A DNA stretch of 64,000 nucleotides from the NCBI GenBank assembly GCA_014238905.1, contig JABAAE010000002.1:1-64000 (forward strand), in the 5' to 3' direction. The notes under the pieces were generated by a model. It had not been told where the DNA came from. It saw nothing but the letters and a program-made list of their open reading frames with translations, and searched no databases. Position numbers and translations under genes: made by a program. This document shows positions 7,145-15,560 of this stretch, one piece after another (positions within the stretch are counted from its first letter, which is position 1; each line of letters starts with the position of its first letter). Origin of the DNA: Planctomycetota bacterium. Lineage in GTDB: Bacteria; Planctomycetota; Planctomycetia; Pirellulales; Pirellulaceae.

Positions 7145-8992
7145 TCACCAACCTTGCAACTCAGCGATCCGCCCTAGAATTCCGATGCCGTAGCGTCCTT
7201 GGCGATTGCCGTCGTTGTCGATGTATTTTTTTACAAGGGGTAGGCCGGGTTTGCCCATCCATTCAAGCACGTTGTGCAGCATATCTTCGTTGTCGCATTT
7301 GCCGAAAAGCAGGTCGTCCAAGCAAGCGATTGCCTTGTCTGACCGACCGAGTTTGACGAGCGTCCAGGCGGCCATCATGCGGATTTCGTGAGCGTCGTCA
7401 CTGAGGGCAGCTTCGAGTGCGGCGGTAGCCGGAGCGGCTTGCTGCTCCAGCAGGTGCAGCCCAACAATGCCCCACCAGCGTAGGCCTTCGTCGTCGTGGT
7501 TTAGGTCCCTGACAAAGGTGTCGAGGTTGGTCTCATCCCGGGCGAGCGCCAGATCCGCAGCGTCGAGGTAGGTGGCGAGTGGATAGAGTTCCTCGTCGCG
7601 AACCAGATCATAGATCGTGAGTCCATTTGTTTTGGCACGTCGTACGCGAATTTGTTCGGGCAACAAACCGGAGTCATAGAGTTCGAGCTGCCGTTGGCGT
7701 AGAACATTCTTGAGCTTGGCGATTCTTTCCTGGTGCTCGTCGGCTTCGATGAGGTTGTGCACGTTGTCAAAGTCTTTTTCGTTGTCGAAGAATTCTTCAG
7801 ACACGCGGGGTTCGAAGAAGCGACCGGTGATTTCATTGGTTTTACCTTCACGGTGGTGTTGTTCCCATGCGGGCGTGGCTTCGGCTTTCCAAAGGTAGGC
7901 GAGGTGCTGTCCTGCGGGCGCATAGGGCATATAGTTCTTGTGATAAGCGTAGCGTTTGTCGCGGATGACGCGCACACAGTCGAGGCGTTCGTCAGCGCGT
8001 TCGCGGAAAGCGAGATGATAGGCAGGCTCCTCTTCGATGCCTTTGCCGAGAAAGACGGTCCCCTGGAACGTATCGGGAATTTCCGCGCCGGCGAGGCTAA
8101 GCCAGGTCTTGGGCATATCGACAAAACTGACGAGCCGGTCGATCACCACGCCGGGTTTTTTTGCGGGGTAGAGGTGCTTGAATTTTTCGGGTACACGCAC
8201 CACCAGCGGGCAATGAATACCGCTGGAGTAGCAGAAGCGTTTGCTGCGGGCGAGCACACCGCCGTGGTCAGAGTTGTAGATCACGATAGTGCTATCGGCG
8301 AGGCCGTCTTTTTCAAGGGCAGCGAGGCATTTCCCGACTTTTTCGTCCATTTTCTCGACCGCATCGGCGTACTTAGCATAAGTCTTGCGGATCTCGGGCA
8401 GGTCGGGGTGATAGGAGAACAGCTTCATCGCAGCCGGATCGTTCCTGGTGTTCTCGTTGTTGCCGTGAGCACGGCTCTCGTGACTGTCGCCGATGTTGAC
8501 AACCGCGAAAAACGGCTGATTTGCTTGCCGTTTTTTCCAGCCGTAGATGGTGCCTTTTGCTTTGCCGACATCCCAGGCGTCGTAGTCATTACGACCACCG
8601 ATATTGTAGTCGGTCTTGCCGGGGTTGGAGGTGTGATAGCCGGCCTTTCTCAATAGGTCGGGATAATAGGAGATCCTGTCGTGAGGAATTTCATTCCGGC
8701 TTCGCATCGGTTGAGTACCGTTGGAGATGCCATACATGCCGGTGATCCAGCAGGAACGAGTCGGGGCACACACGGCAGCATTATCGAAGCAGTATCGGTA
8801 GCGAAATCCATCGGCGGCGAGCTGATCGATATTCGGAGTCCGGGCGTTCGTGCCCCCGTAGGAACTCACCCAGGAGACGCCATTGTCCTCGCTGGTGATC
8901 CAGAGAATGTTGGGCCTTTCTGCGGCGAAGGCAGAAGTAGCAAAAAGGAAGATGCCTGATAACATCGAGATGGTAAGGCTGGCTTGTTTCAT
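7145..8992 (-). CDS. Secreted sulfatase (arylsulfatase family) with HEAT-like C-terminus
   Basis: A 615-residue sulfatase with a signal peptide (LSGIFLFATSAFAAE, cleavage near 23). The N-terminal catalytic domain has the metal site start PNILWITSEDNG and the modification motif VCAPTRSCWITG, whose Cys is converted to formylglycine. A second metal site is in IYNSDHGG. The last 170 residues look like HEAT or armadillo-like repeats (DDEGLRWWGIVGLHLLEQ; DDAHEIRMMAAWTLVKLG), a common planctomycete addition. It would cleave sulfate esters, probably on algal or other sulfated glycans. Several lines of its DNA count near 60 percent GC, higher than its neighbours, which may mean transfer. It stands alone in a region of pseudogenes, and no formylglycine-generating enzyme is in the window. 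Confidence 0.92.
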   Translation of the reverse strand: MKQASLTISMLSGIFLFATSAFAAERPNILWITSEDNGVSWVSSYGGTNARTPNIDQLAADGFRYRYCFDNAAVCAPTRSCWITGMYGISNGTQPMRSRNEIPHDRISYYPDLLRKAGYHTSNPGKTDYNIGGRNDYDAWDVGKAKGTIYGWKKRQANQPFFAVVNIGDSHESRAHGNNENTRNDPAAMKLFSYHPDLPEIRKTYAKYADAVEKMDEKVGKCLAALEKDGLADSTIVIYNSDHGGVLARSKRFCYSSGIHCPLVVRVPEKFKHLYPAKKPGVVIDRLVSFVDMPKTWLSLAGAEIPDTFQGTVFLGKGIEEEPAYHLAFRERADERLDCVRVIRDKRYAYHKNYMPYAPAGQHLAYLWKAEATPAWEQHHREGKTNEITGRFFEPRVSEEFFDNEKDFDNVHNLIEADEHQERIAKLKNVLRQRQLELYDSGLLPEQIRVRRAKTNGLTIYDLVRDEELYPLATYLDAADLALARDETNLDTFVRDLNHDDEGLRWWGIVGLHLLEQQAAPATAALEAALSDDAHEIRMMAAWTLVKLGRSDKAIACLDDLLFGKCDNEDMLHNVLEWMGKPGLPLVKKYIDNDGNRQGRYGIGILGRIAELQGW

Positions 8993-9404
8993 TTCACGCT
9001 CGCTTAGATGTATTTTAGTTTTATAGGCCTAGACAAGATTTACTTATTATGTGGATGTATTGATCTAAACGCCCTGTCATACCAATGTAGTTGAATTGTT
9101 ATGTGATCTAAAAGTGTAGGTTTTCTCTTTTGTGAGCTAGAAAACAGAATAAAAAAACAAAAACCAACCAAACAGGATAAAAACAGGAAAGAGGTGCTGG
9201 GATTGATGTGAGATAAGACAACAACAACTTATCATCGAAAGGGACCCAAAAGTCGATCACAGACTCCTGCAAAACGCGAAGTTAAAGCTCTCGGCAATGA
9301 TCCGGCCAACGCGAACAGCCAAATCTCGCACACGACGAGCGATTGGAAACCGGCATCAAGTGCTAGAGAGGCGTTCAAGGCCGAAGCTCGGCGTATTGAC
9401 GCGG

Positions 9405-9727
9405 TCAGCGGAGGCGTTGGTATTGCGGCGAATCGAAACCGGATAAAATCGCCGGGACGAAAGTACATTCATCAGGATGGCGGAACCACAGTTCCTTGAC
9501 CAAAGTCGAGCTAATCATGGATGGAGAACCCGTGTCGACGACAAAACGCCTTGGCTTCCCGCCAATTTCAACTGTCACGAACAGCTTGGTGCCTCTGACG
9601 GTCAACGGGACATCAATTAATATCGATTGGCCAACGAGTTTCGGACCTTCAGAAATCCACTATGGTGGTGCCTCCTGTGCCAATACGTTCCCGGCCGTTA
9701 GGACAATCAAACCGAACAATTCGCCAT
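9405..9727 (-). pseudogene. Retropepsin-like aspartic protease, degraded
   Basis: A start ATG at 9727 has a good AAGGAG site five bases upstream, but the coding frame shifts within a few codons. In the shifted frame a signal peptide is readable (LFGLIVLTAGNVLAQEAPP) and then meets a TAG at 9660-9662. The frame continues with LFVTVEIGGKPRRFVVDTGS, whose DTGS is the active-site motif of retropepsin-like proteases, and the next residues (PSMISSTLVKEL) fit. The sequence ends soon after without the second half of the fold. At least one frameshift, one stop and a truncation mark it as a dead gene. Confidence 0.6.
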
Positions 9728-10331
9728 GAATACTCCTTCATTCAGATAAGATCAGCCGGCTCACAGAACGCTTCCTCAAACAGTCCAAAAGCAACGTAGT
9801 TTTCGACGGCATCACCCGTTTTTCAAATTTCGCGACGCTCAATTTGAAAAATGGCTTGTTTGAGGAAATGGATCGCCTAAGTTAAAGGCTGGTACCATTC
9901 GTAAGGGGGGGGAGGTCACTGCCCTTTCGTCTAGGCCCTGATGGAAATCGAGTTCGATTCAAACGCACAAAAGGAAGTATGACACTGAGTCGCCCAATTT
10001 TGTTTTTTTTCCGCACAAAAAGTTGGCCGCTAGTGGGAATGCACATCTAGGTCGGCGTGCAGGTGAACAATTGGACCATCGTCAGCTTGAACTTTACTGC
10101 TGTAAGTGTCGGCGATGTGATTTCGTAAAGTAACGACAGAAAAACGGTGGCGGTGGACCTTGCTGTTCCTCGTCGATTTTCCGACCTAGTCGAGTTGTGG
10201 TTGCCGCATCAACCGTCCAAATACCGAGATAATTAGGTTTTTCGAGAGTTTAGTAAAATTTGTTAGTTTTTGATTTGGTGTGAAGAGACCCTTTGGATCT
10301 GGAATAAATTTTTCCGATTGGAAATGATAAA
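9728..10331. other. Non-coding gap with an 11-base inverted repeat
   Basis: I see no gene in these 600 bases. The arms TTTTTCAAATT (9819-9829) and AATTTGAAAAA (9841-9851) form a perfect inverted repeat around an 11-base GC-rich spacer; it has no clear partner gene. The 8993-9404 stretch before the protease remnant is likewise without a recognisable gene. Confidence 0.4.
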
Positions 10332-11402
10332 ATGAGCAATTTCAATAAACGAAGAATTCCTTTGGTACTTGCGACCGTCCTTTTTTTAACTCTATCGCTG
10401 GAATCGGCAAGTGCACAACAAAGACCACCAACCCAGTCAGGCTACGGCGGGAGTAATCCTGCTAGTAAAAAAGTAGTTTCCGGAATCGCTTGGTATGGCG
10501 TGTTGGAAGATGGATTGGCGGAAGCCAAGAAAACGGGTAAGCCCATTTTTCTAATTACTGCGGCCGCTCAGTGCAATGGAGTTCCTGGCATGTGGTGACC
10601 GGGCAAGCAAAACATGGATAGGAGTTTCCTTTCCGACGAAAAGCTGATCAAGATTTCTCGCGATTTCATTTGTATCCGCACCGCGACGTACGAAGACAAG
10701 AACGAAGCAAAGTTCCTTGAAAATGTTTTTGTGGATCGCTCAGGGACTGGCCTAAGAAACTTTGGCTATTGCATCTTGTCTCCTGACGGTAAAAGGAAAA
10801 TTCGTTCCAGCCAACGTGGGCCGAATTTTGTTTACAAAGATTCCAAAGCTATGGCAGCAGATTTAACTCAAATCGCCAGCACGTTTAACGGCAGAACGAT
10901 AAACCAAAAGTTGCCTCCAGCAGTACCTCAAATGAAAGATGTTCGACTTGGAATCAATGTCGCCAGTTGCGATGGATTGCCAAGCATTATTGTCGTCGGG
11001 AATTCACCAAGCGAAGTTGATCAACTAAACCGAAAACTTGCTGAAGTTATTTGGGATGAAGAGATTGCCGGGAAGTTCATTTATGCATCTACAACAAACA
11101 AAAGGGATTTGGAGATTGTATCGGGTTCCAAACCTGATCGTGGCATTCTTGTCATCCAGCCTGACGTCTATGGACTGAAAGGCCGAGTAATTAAAGCGAT
11201 TGCAGCAGAAGCATCCAGTGAAGATCTAAAGAACAGTTTATCCAAGGCGGCGGATTCATTTAAGCGAATTTCAAAAAATCACGGGACTCATGTCCGCAAT
11301 GGTCGTCGAGGGGGCGAAAGCTGGAAGACTGAAGTTCCGGTACCCGAGAGGAACCGATTTCGCGGCAATGGTAATCAGGGACGTCGAAACCAAAGAAAGT
11401 AA
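10332..11402 (+). CDS. Secreted thioredoxin-like protein with in-frame TGA (candidate selenoprotein)
   Basis: One continuous frame of 356 residues, interrupted only by a TGA at 10596-10598 (residue 89). A signal peptide covers about 1-28 (LVLATVLFLTLSLESASAQ). The domain that follows looks like a thioredoxin-fold of the secreted type: AEAKKTGKPIFLITAAAQC, then NGVPGMW-TGA-PGKQNM, then SFLSDEKLIKISRDFICIRT. The TGA falls just where a redox Cys or Sec would be expected, eight residues after Cys81, and a SECIS-like hairpin follows at 10616-10634. The frame stays open for another 267 codons, which argues against long decay, but nearby genes are broken, so a nonsense mutation remains possible. The C-terminus is basic and Arg/Gly-rich. 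The start ATG has GGAAA upstream. If TGA is read as stop, only an 88-residue fragment is made. Confidence 0.6.
10616..10634 (+). promoter_or_regulatory. Bacterial SECIS-like hairpin after the in-frame TGA
   Basis: GGA-T-AGGA-GTT-TCCT-T-TCC folds with seven pairs and one T-T mismatch. The apical loop is GTT, with G in first place, and begins 25 bases after the TGA. Published rules for bacterial SECIS elements ask for a small loop with an early G, 16-37 bases from the UGA, so the geometry fits. Such short hairpins also arise by chance. Confidence 0.4.
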
Positions 11403-11520
11403 ATGGAACGCCGGCGATGAAATCTTTCACCAGGTGTTCACTCATCCGCTGGATCGTTTTCAGGCATTCGGTCGCTCGGATTGCTTTACCAGAAAAAGAC
11501 CTACTGTCGCCTCCGTTTGC

Positions 11521-11805
11521 TATACTGAAATTCGTGGATTCTGTAGAGTTGCATCTGCTGCGGTTAGGTGATGTGAGCTTAGCAACCATTCCATTTGAAC
11601 TTTCCAATGATTACCGGATGCGTATTCCGGCCCGCAGTAAAGGCGTAATGATCTTTGATGTCCAGCTTTCTAGCGGGAACTTTTCTTGCGGCACATTGAG
11701 CATCTTCTCAGGGCGAGGGACATCGGAGGTGGTGGTTACAGTGCAGAGCAGTCTCTCGTTGGACCAAAGGGTGGTCATGTGCTCGTGGAAGCATGCGTCA
11801 ATTAA
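11521..11805 (+). pseudogene. Neutral/alkaline ceramidase-like remnant
   Basis: Two frames together match the C-terminal part of the planctomycete neutral/alkaline non-lysosomal ceramidase-like family. The first reads VELHLLRLGDVSLATIPFEL and NDYRMRIPARSKGVMIFDVQ. After a shift near 11686 a second frame reads RDIGGGGYSAEQSLVGPKGG and HVLVEACVN, ending at TAA 11803-11805. The N-terminal three quarters of the gene are absent. Such proteins are usually secreted amidases. The fragment directly follows the thioredoxin-like gene and is not expected to be functional. Confidence 0.6.
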
Positions 11806-11837
11806 CTCAATCCATTTTGGCAGTAGGTGTTTTTGGC

Positions 11838-11940
11838 AGGCAGAGCAGAGATAAAGTTCTCTCTAAGAGTCGTACAGACGACAACATGACAATCAGGACA
11901 TTCACTGCCATTGGCTTTCCATTCAATGTCGCTGGCTTTA
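11838..11940 (-). pseudogene. CPxC micro-ORF relic (repeat copy 2)
   Basis: On the minus strand the stretch SECPDCHVVV is followed, after a shift, by ERTLSLLCLP. This aligns with copy 3 (VECPDCVWC, then ERELCLCPDCRGEFVE) and more loosely with copy 1 at 4723. The second knuckle is destroyed. It is a degenerate copy of the small zinc-ribbon-like sequence. The rest of the gap to 12103 shows no gene. Confidence 0.4.
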
Positions 11941-12103
11941 ACAGAGTGGTTCCTCGAATAGCTCTTATGCCACCTTAACTTCAATACAGCCGTCCATTAG
12001 GTCAATCGTCTCGTCTGGGATAACGATTCTTCCCATCTAAACTCTTCCCACAAGGCTGATCCTGAAACACTGCGCAGTTTTAGCAGCCTTTGGAGGATAA
12101 GAG

Positions 12104-13048
12104 TTATTTTTGGCTTTTGAAATTTAGGCTGTATATCGCTTTGACCAAATCGGCAGTGATGAAATCCAACACCAAGCACCCGTGACGCCCACCCTTAGCT
12201 TGGCTAAGGTACTCCGACAAGTTCCGATTTACTGGAGTGCTGACGCTGGTGATATTGGGAATCCCCAGGAAGTTTTTGGTATAGCCGCTGCAAAAATGTA
12301 AATGAAGCCGGCTGGTAGATTCATCGGCTAAGGAATGCTGGACCCCTTTCTCAAAGATCCTCCATTTTGAGACGGCATTGGCGACCTCAAATCGATCCTG
12401 AATAAAAAGATTTTCTCCCCGATGAAAACCGTCATGCCGCCAGTCCGTCGCTGGTATTCCCACAGCCTCAATAGAAGGAAAACGACGAAGAAGGACTATT
12501 TTTCCACGAACCGCTCCCAATCGCGGGATTTTGTCTGCGGTACACCAGACAGTAGGATGTTGATCGATATAGTACTGCAAAGTCTGCGGAAATGAACGTG
12601 TTACCGCGTTCGCTGAATATTCTTCTTTGACACTGACAATCAGTGTTTCACGGGGGTTGCGATTGAGAAAGTCAACCAAATCGTTGACTACTTGACCAAA
12701 AGTCAAACGTTGATCGATTGGACCATGAAAAATATTAAATCGATCCTGGTCGTGCCGGCAACGGATATCAAGAAAACGAACCCCGGCTTGGAGTTGTTTG
12801 GGGATTGAGAGCGTCTGGCACTTCGCCGTGTTGGGAAACGGTTCATACCGAGCGCCACTGTCATGGGTGCCGGGTAGGTTTAATGAAGCTAAAGAGACAG
12901 AATCGGCAATCCGACTCATCCAATCCTCGCCAGAGTAAGAGCTTTTTGATCTGGGATCCTGGTCGTGGGACCGCGGTCCAGCCCTCGAGCAACTTAGCGC
13001 CGACACGCAAAGCAAAACCCAAACCGCGATGATTCGAAAAATTTTCAC
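12104..13048 (-). CDS. Secreted phosphatidylinositol-specific phospholipase C-like protein
   Basis: A 314-residue exported protein with a hydrophobic signal (IIAVWVLLCVSALSCS; a lipoprotein cysteine is possible but the lipobox is poor). The PI-PLC X-type catalytic domain is clear: SLASLNLPGTHDSGARYEPF has the first catalytic His, QAGVRFLDIRCRHD a conserved strand, and RFNIFHGP the second His. It would cleave phosphatidylinositol or glycosyl-PI head groups by a cyclic-phosphate route, outside the cell. Length is normal for single-domain bacterial enzymes. It is the last of four minus-strand genes (from 17090 down), separated by several hundred bases, so probably transcribed on its own. The substrate in a bacterium with little PI is uncertain. 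Confidence 0.85.
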   Translation of the reverse strand: MKIFRIIAVWVLLCVSALSCSRAGPRSHDQDPRSKSSYSGEDWMSRIADSVSLASLNLPGTHDSGARYEPFPNTAKCQTLSIPKQLQAGVRFLDIRCRHDQDRFNIFHGPIDQRLTFGQVVNDLVDFLNRNPRETLIVSVKEEYSANAVTRSFPQTLQYYIDQHPTVWCTADKIPRLGAVRGKIVLLRRFPSIEAVGIPATDWRHDGFHRGENLFIQDRFEVANAVSKWRIFEKGVQHSLADESTSRLHLHFCSGYTKNFLGIPNITSVSTPVNRNLSEYLSQAKGGRHGCLVLDFITADLVKAIYSLNFKSQK

Positions 13049-13234
13049 GAGTCACTCCAATTTGATTTTATCAAGAACTAGGTCTTCCACCGAGAATGCC
13101 CATGTGCTGCTTGAAAACTCTCCCCAGATCTGCTGTTTTTTTACTTTTGTACAGTTCAAAACACTTCGTGTTTCTAACGAGATAACGCTCGTCGCCACCA
13201 CAAAACTAACGGTCAGCCCAAACCGTCTTTGTCT

Positions 13235-13378
13235 TCAGGCGGCAGTTTCGACGAACTCACCACGGCAATCAGGGCAGAGACAAAGCTCTCTTTCAAATTC
13301 ATACCAAAACACCATACACAGTCAGGACATTCGACGGCAGTCGATTCCCAGAGTGATTCCCAGAGTGATTCCCAAAGT
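13235..13378 (-). pseudogene. CPxC micro-ORF relic (repeat copy 3) with 12-base tandem repeat
   Basis: On the minus strand one frame reads VECPDCVWC and the next ERELCLCPDCRGEFVETAA, ending at TGA 13235-13237; a one-base shift separates the two CPxC knuckles. Together they suggest an original zinc ribbon of about 55 residues. At its upstream end GATTCCCAGAGT is repeated three times (13343-13378), encoding WES-type repeats. This explains the irregular gap between the PI-PLC gene and the next. Confidence 0.4.
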
Positions 13379-13412
13379 AATTCCTCGCAGAACTCCAACG
13401 CTATATAGTCGC

Positions 13413-14510
13413 CTATGAATCTAAACTGCTTTCCAAAAAACCACCTTCCAATTTGAGGCGAAACTCTTCAGGAAGTTCCAAGTGAACACCCTGGAAGGCT
13501 TTCAACGAATCCAACTGTCGGTCACTCAAGGTTTCAATCGATCCCAAATAAAGCTCGCCGGTGAACTGACTCAAAAATTCAGCCTGTTTATCCGACAGGC
13601 GTTGCACAGATCCCAAAATAAGGGTACCCGGATAAATCGCCAGATTCTCTGCCTGGCCGTCGCTCAAGCTCAGCAAACCGCTTAAGTCCAAACACCCGCC
13701 TCGGTGACGACAGAGAATCGCAGCCTGCCGATCGGTGAGTCGCTCAAGTGAATGCAAGCTCAAGTCCCCGTCGAATCCAGATAAAACTCGAGCCATATCA
13801 TCAGTCAACTCTTCAAGGTCTTCAACAGGTGTCTCAATCCCATCGACAAACGTCTCACTTCCGCCGGACAAGGTGATGGCCCACCAATAGAATTTAAACA
13901 TCCCACCGCCAAAAAACACAATGCAGAGCCACATATCAATTTGACAACCAAAAGGTTGTTGCCATTCAATGACTCGCCAAAGTACTAAACCGATCAAGGC
14001 ATACCAAAACAAGATCGCCGTCCAGCGAATCATGAAAAACAGAACAATTATCGGCGAGAACAATGCGTACAGTAACACTGTAAAAGCACGACTCTGTGAA
14101 AAAGGAACCTTAATTTTGCTGGCTATAATCTGATAACTTTGTTCACTCCCGTCCCAGGCTTTTACCCAACCGTTAAATTCAACCTGCATGTCTTCAGCTG
14201 GTTCAAATCCTTCCAGATATTTGAGCTGCCCCAGCAGGGACTTGGGCACAAGAACGTCAACATCCGCACCAGACATTTTGCCAGACAGCGTTTTTCCATC
14301 GACGAACTCATACCCTACAGAGGCGGCCCGCAACCCGCTCGGTTCAATTTTGCGAAGGCTTAAGCTACCCGCTTTTTTCACCACATTCAAATTTTGTTGA
14401 ATGAACGCTTTTTTCTGAATCGGCGACGTTTCCTCCAGTCGCTCGATAAAATCGACTAAAGTCTCAGGCGTTGGATCAGCGTCTTTCAAAACGGTCCCCT
14501 TTGCAAACAA
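13413..14510 (-). CDS. Membrane protein with leucine-rich-like C-terminal repeats
   Basis: A 365-residue protein not assigned to a named family. Residues 1-145 are soluble. Two or three hydrophobic segments follow (FTVLLYALFSPIIVLFFMI; LFWYALIGLVLWRVI; LCIVFFGGGMFKFYWWAI). From about 235 there are four leucine-rich-like repeats of about 24 residues with the signature LSD(R/K)QAExL and a G-x-LxLGS strand, for example RLSDKQAEFLSQFTGELYLG. This repeat type recurs in planctomycete proteins and probably serves in protein binding. The upstream gene is also an unassigned membrane protein, 171 bases away on the same strand. Expected in the inner membrane with the repeats on one side. Confidence 0.7.
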   Translation of the reverse strand: MFAKGTVLKDADPTPETLVDFIERLEETSPIQKKAFIQQNLNVVKKAGSLSLRKIEPSGLRAASVGYEFVDGKTLSGKMSGADVDVLVPKSLLGQLKYLEGFEPAEDMQVEFNGWVKAWDGSEQSYQIIASKIKVPFSQSRAFTVLLYALFSPIIVLFFMIRWTAILFWYALIGLVLWRVIEWQQPFGCQIDMWLCIVFFGGGMFKFYWWAITLSGGSETFVDGIETPVEDLEELTDDMARVLSGFDGDLSLHSLERLTDRQAAILCRHRGGCLDLSGLLSLSDGQAENLAIYPGTLILGSVQRLSDKQAEFLSQFTGELYLGSIETLSDRQLDSLKAFQGVHLELPEEFRLKLEGGFLESSLDS

Positions 14511-14681
14511 TAATATAAAAACCCATCAACTCAATCATGCAATCCTTCACTGAAACGAATGACTACAATACGCAACCTCTCAAACATCGCCCTTGGCTTG
14601 AAAACCACCCCAATATTTTCAGGCGTCTAAAAAATCCGAATTGGCGCTGGCAAACGACACGATCCAAAATCAATTGATTGA

Positions 14682-15512
14682 TTATTTTTTTCGATCGAAT
14701 TCTGAAGCGGTTTTCGAAGTCATTTCTTCACCTGTCTTTTCGGCGATCATCTCTTTGGCTTTACGGGACCAGCCTCTCCATAAAAAATATTGGTAGAAGA
14801 AAAACCCTGGAAACCCTACGACGATTAAAAAACCGAAACCGCCCAGAGCAGCACCACCTAAAATGTACTCGGGACCAAACCACCCGAGTAAAGAAGCCAA
14901 ACCTATGACCGCGGGAACCGCGGCGCAACCGGCACAGCCGCAACCGGCGTTACGCGTATGGACTGGCACAAACAAACTATAAATTGTCCCTCGACAATTC
15001 GCGCAAGAGCCTTGCAAATCCCCAGACTTCAGAACGCGGGTATGCGCCTTACATGTCATACACCAGGACAGCTTTATATCCGGGTCCCAACTGACCACTG
15101 CACCCGGGTTGAGTTTTTTTTTGGGAGGCGGATCTTTTTTAGCTCGTTGAACAAATGAAACCAAAGCCACAATTCCAATGATCAAAGCAACCAACCCGAT
15201 CCACGAACCGACCGACAGGTGAACATGAGCGATGAAAAGTCCATAAAAAGCGGAACCCATTCCGAGGTAAGCTACCACCTTGAACCCGGGATGCACCGGA
15301 TCCTTGTTAACCAGCCACTTGGTACCAGGTTTGTTTTTTTTATAAACTCCGCGAAACTTTTCCAGGTCGAAGACGATTACCTGCAAACCTGCCAGAGTGG
15401 TCAGTAAGACAATCAAATAAAAGACGACGCCATTGAATACTTCAATCGCGACAAATTGGTCAATGAGTTCAACCAACCAGTGAATCGGGCCAACATCTTC
15501 GCGTTCTTGCAA
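14682..15512 (-). CDS. Polytopic membrane protein with a CxxC zinc-ribbon-like loop
   Basis: About 276 residues, unassigned. Five or six hydrophobic segments are visible: VVFYLIVLLTTLAGLQVIVF, AYLGMGSAFYGLFIAHVHL, IGLVALIIGIVALVSF, AAVPAVIGLASLLGWF and FGFLIVVGFPGFFFYQYFL. Between the third and fourth lies a loop with CMTC and CANC spaced about 20 residues apart, then GCGCAGC, which suggests a metal-binding ribbon. I chose the TTG at 15512 because GGAG lies six bases before it; a TTG two codons earlier touches the site. It follows the aspartoacylase/BPL_N gene by about 48 bases on the same strand, so the two may share a transcript. Confidence 0.65.
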   Translation of the reverse strand: MQEREDVGPIHWLVELIDQFVAIEVFNGVVFYLIVLLTTLAGLQVIVFDLEKFRGVYKKNKPGTKWLVNKDPVHPGFKVVAYLGMGSAFYGLFIAHVHLSVGSWIGLVALIIGIVALVSFVQRAKKDPPPKKKLNPGAVVSWDPDIKLSWCMTCKAHTRVLKSGDLQGSCANCRGTIYSLFVPVHTRNAGCGCAGCAAVPAVIGLASLLGWFGPEYILGGAALGGFGFLIVVGFPGFFFYQYFLWRGWSRKAKEMIAEKTGEEMTSKTASEFDRKK

Positions 15513-15560
15513 AGTCAACTCCTATGCTTACTGACACCTCAGAACAATCAAAAGGAAGTT

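Noticed and set aside
7733..8656. 307-residue open frame on the plus strand
   Set aside because: Antisense to the sulfatase; opened by the high GC of that gene.
9232..9468. 78-residue minus-strand frame as a separate gene
   Set aside because: It overlaps the protease relic in another frame and shows no domain.
10614..11402. Separate gene starting at ATG 10614 after the TGA
   Set aside because: It is in the same frame as the upstream part, begins in mid-domain and has no ribosome site; one gene with an in-frame TGA explains it better.
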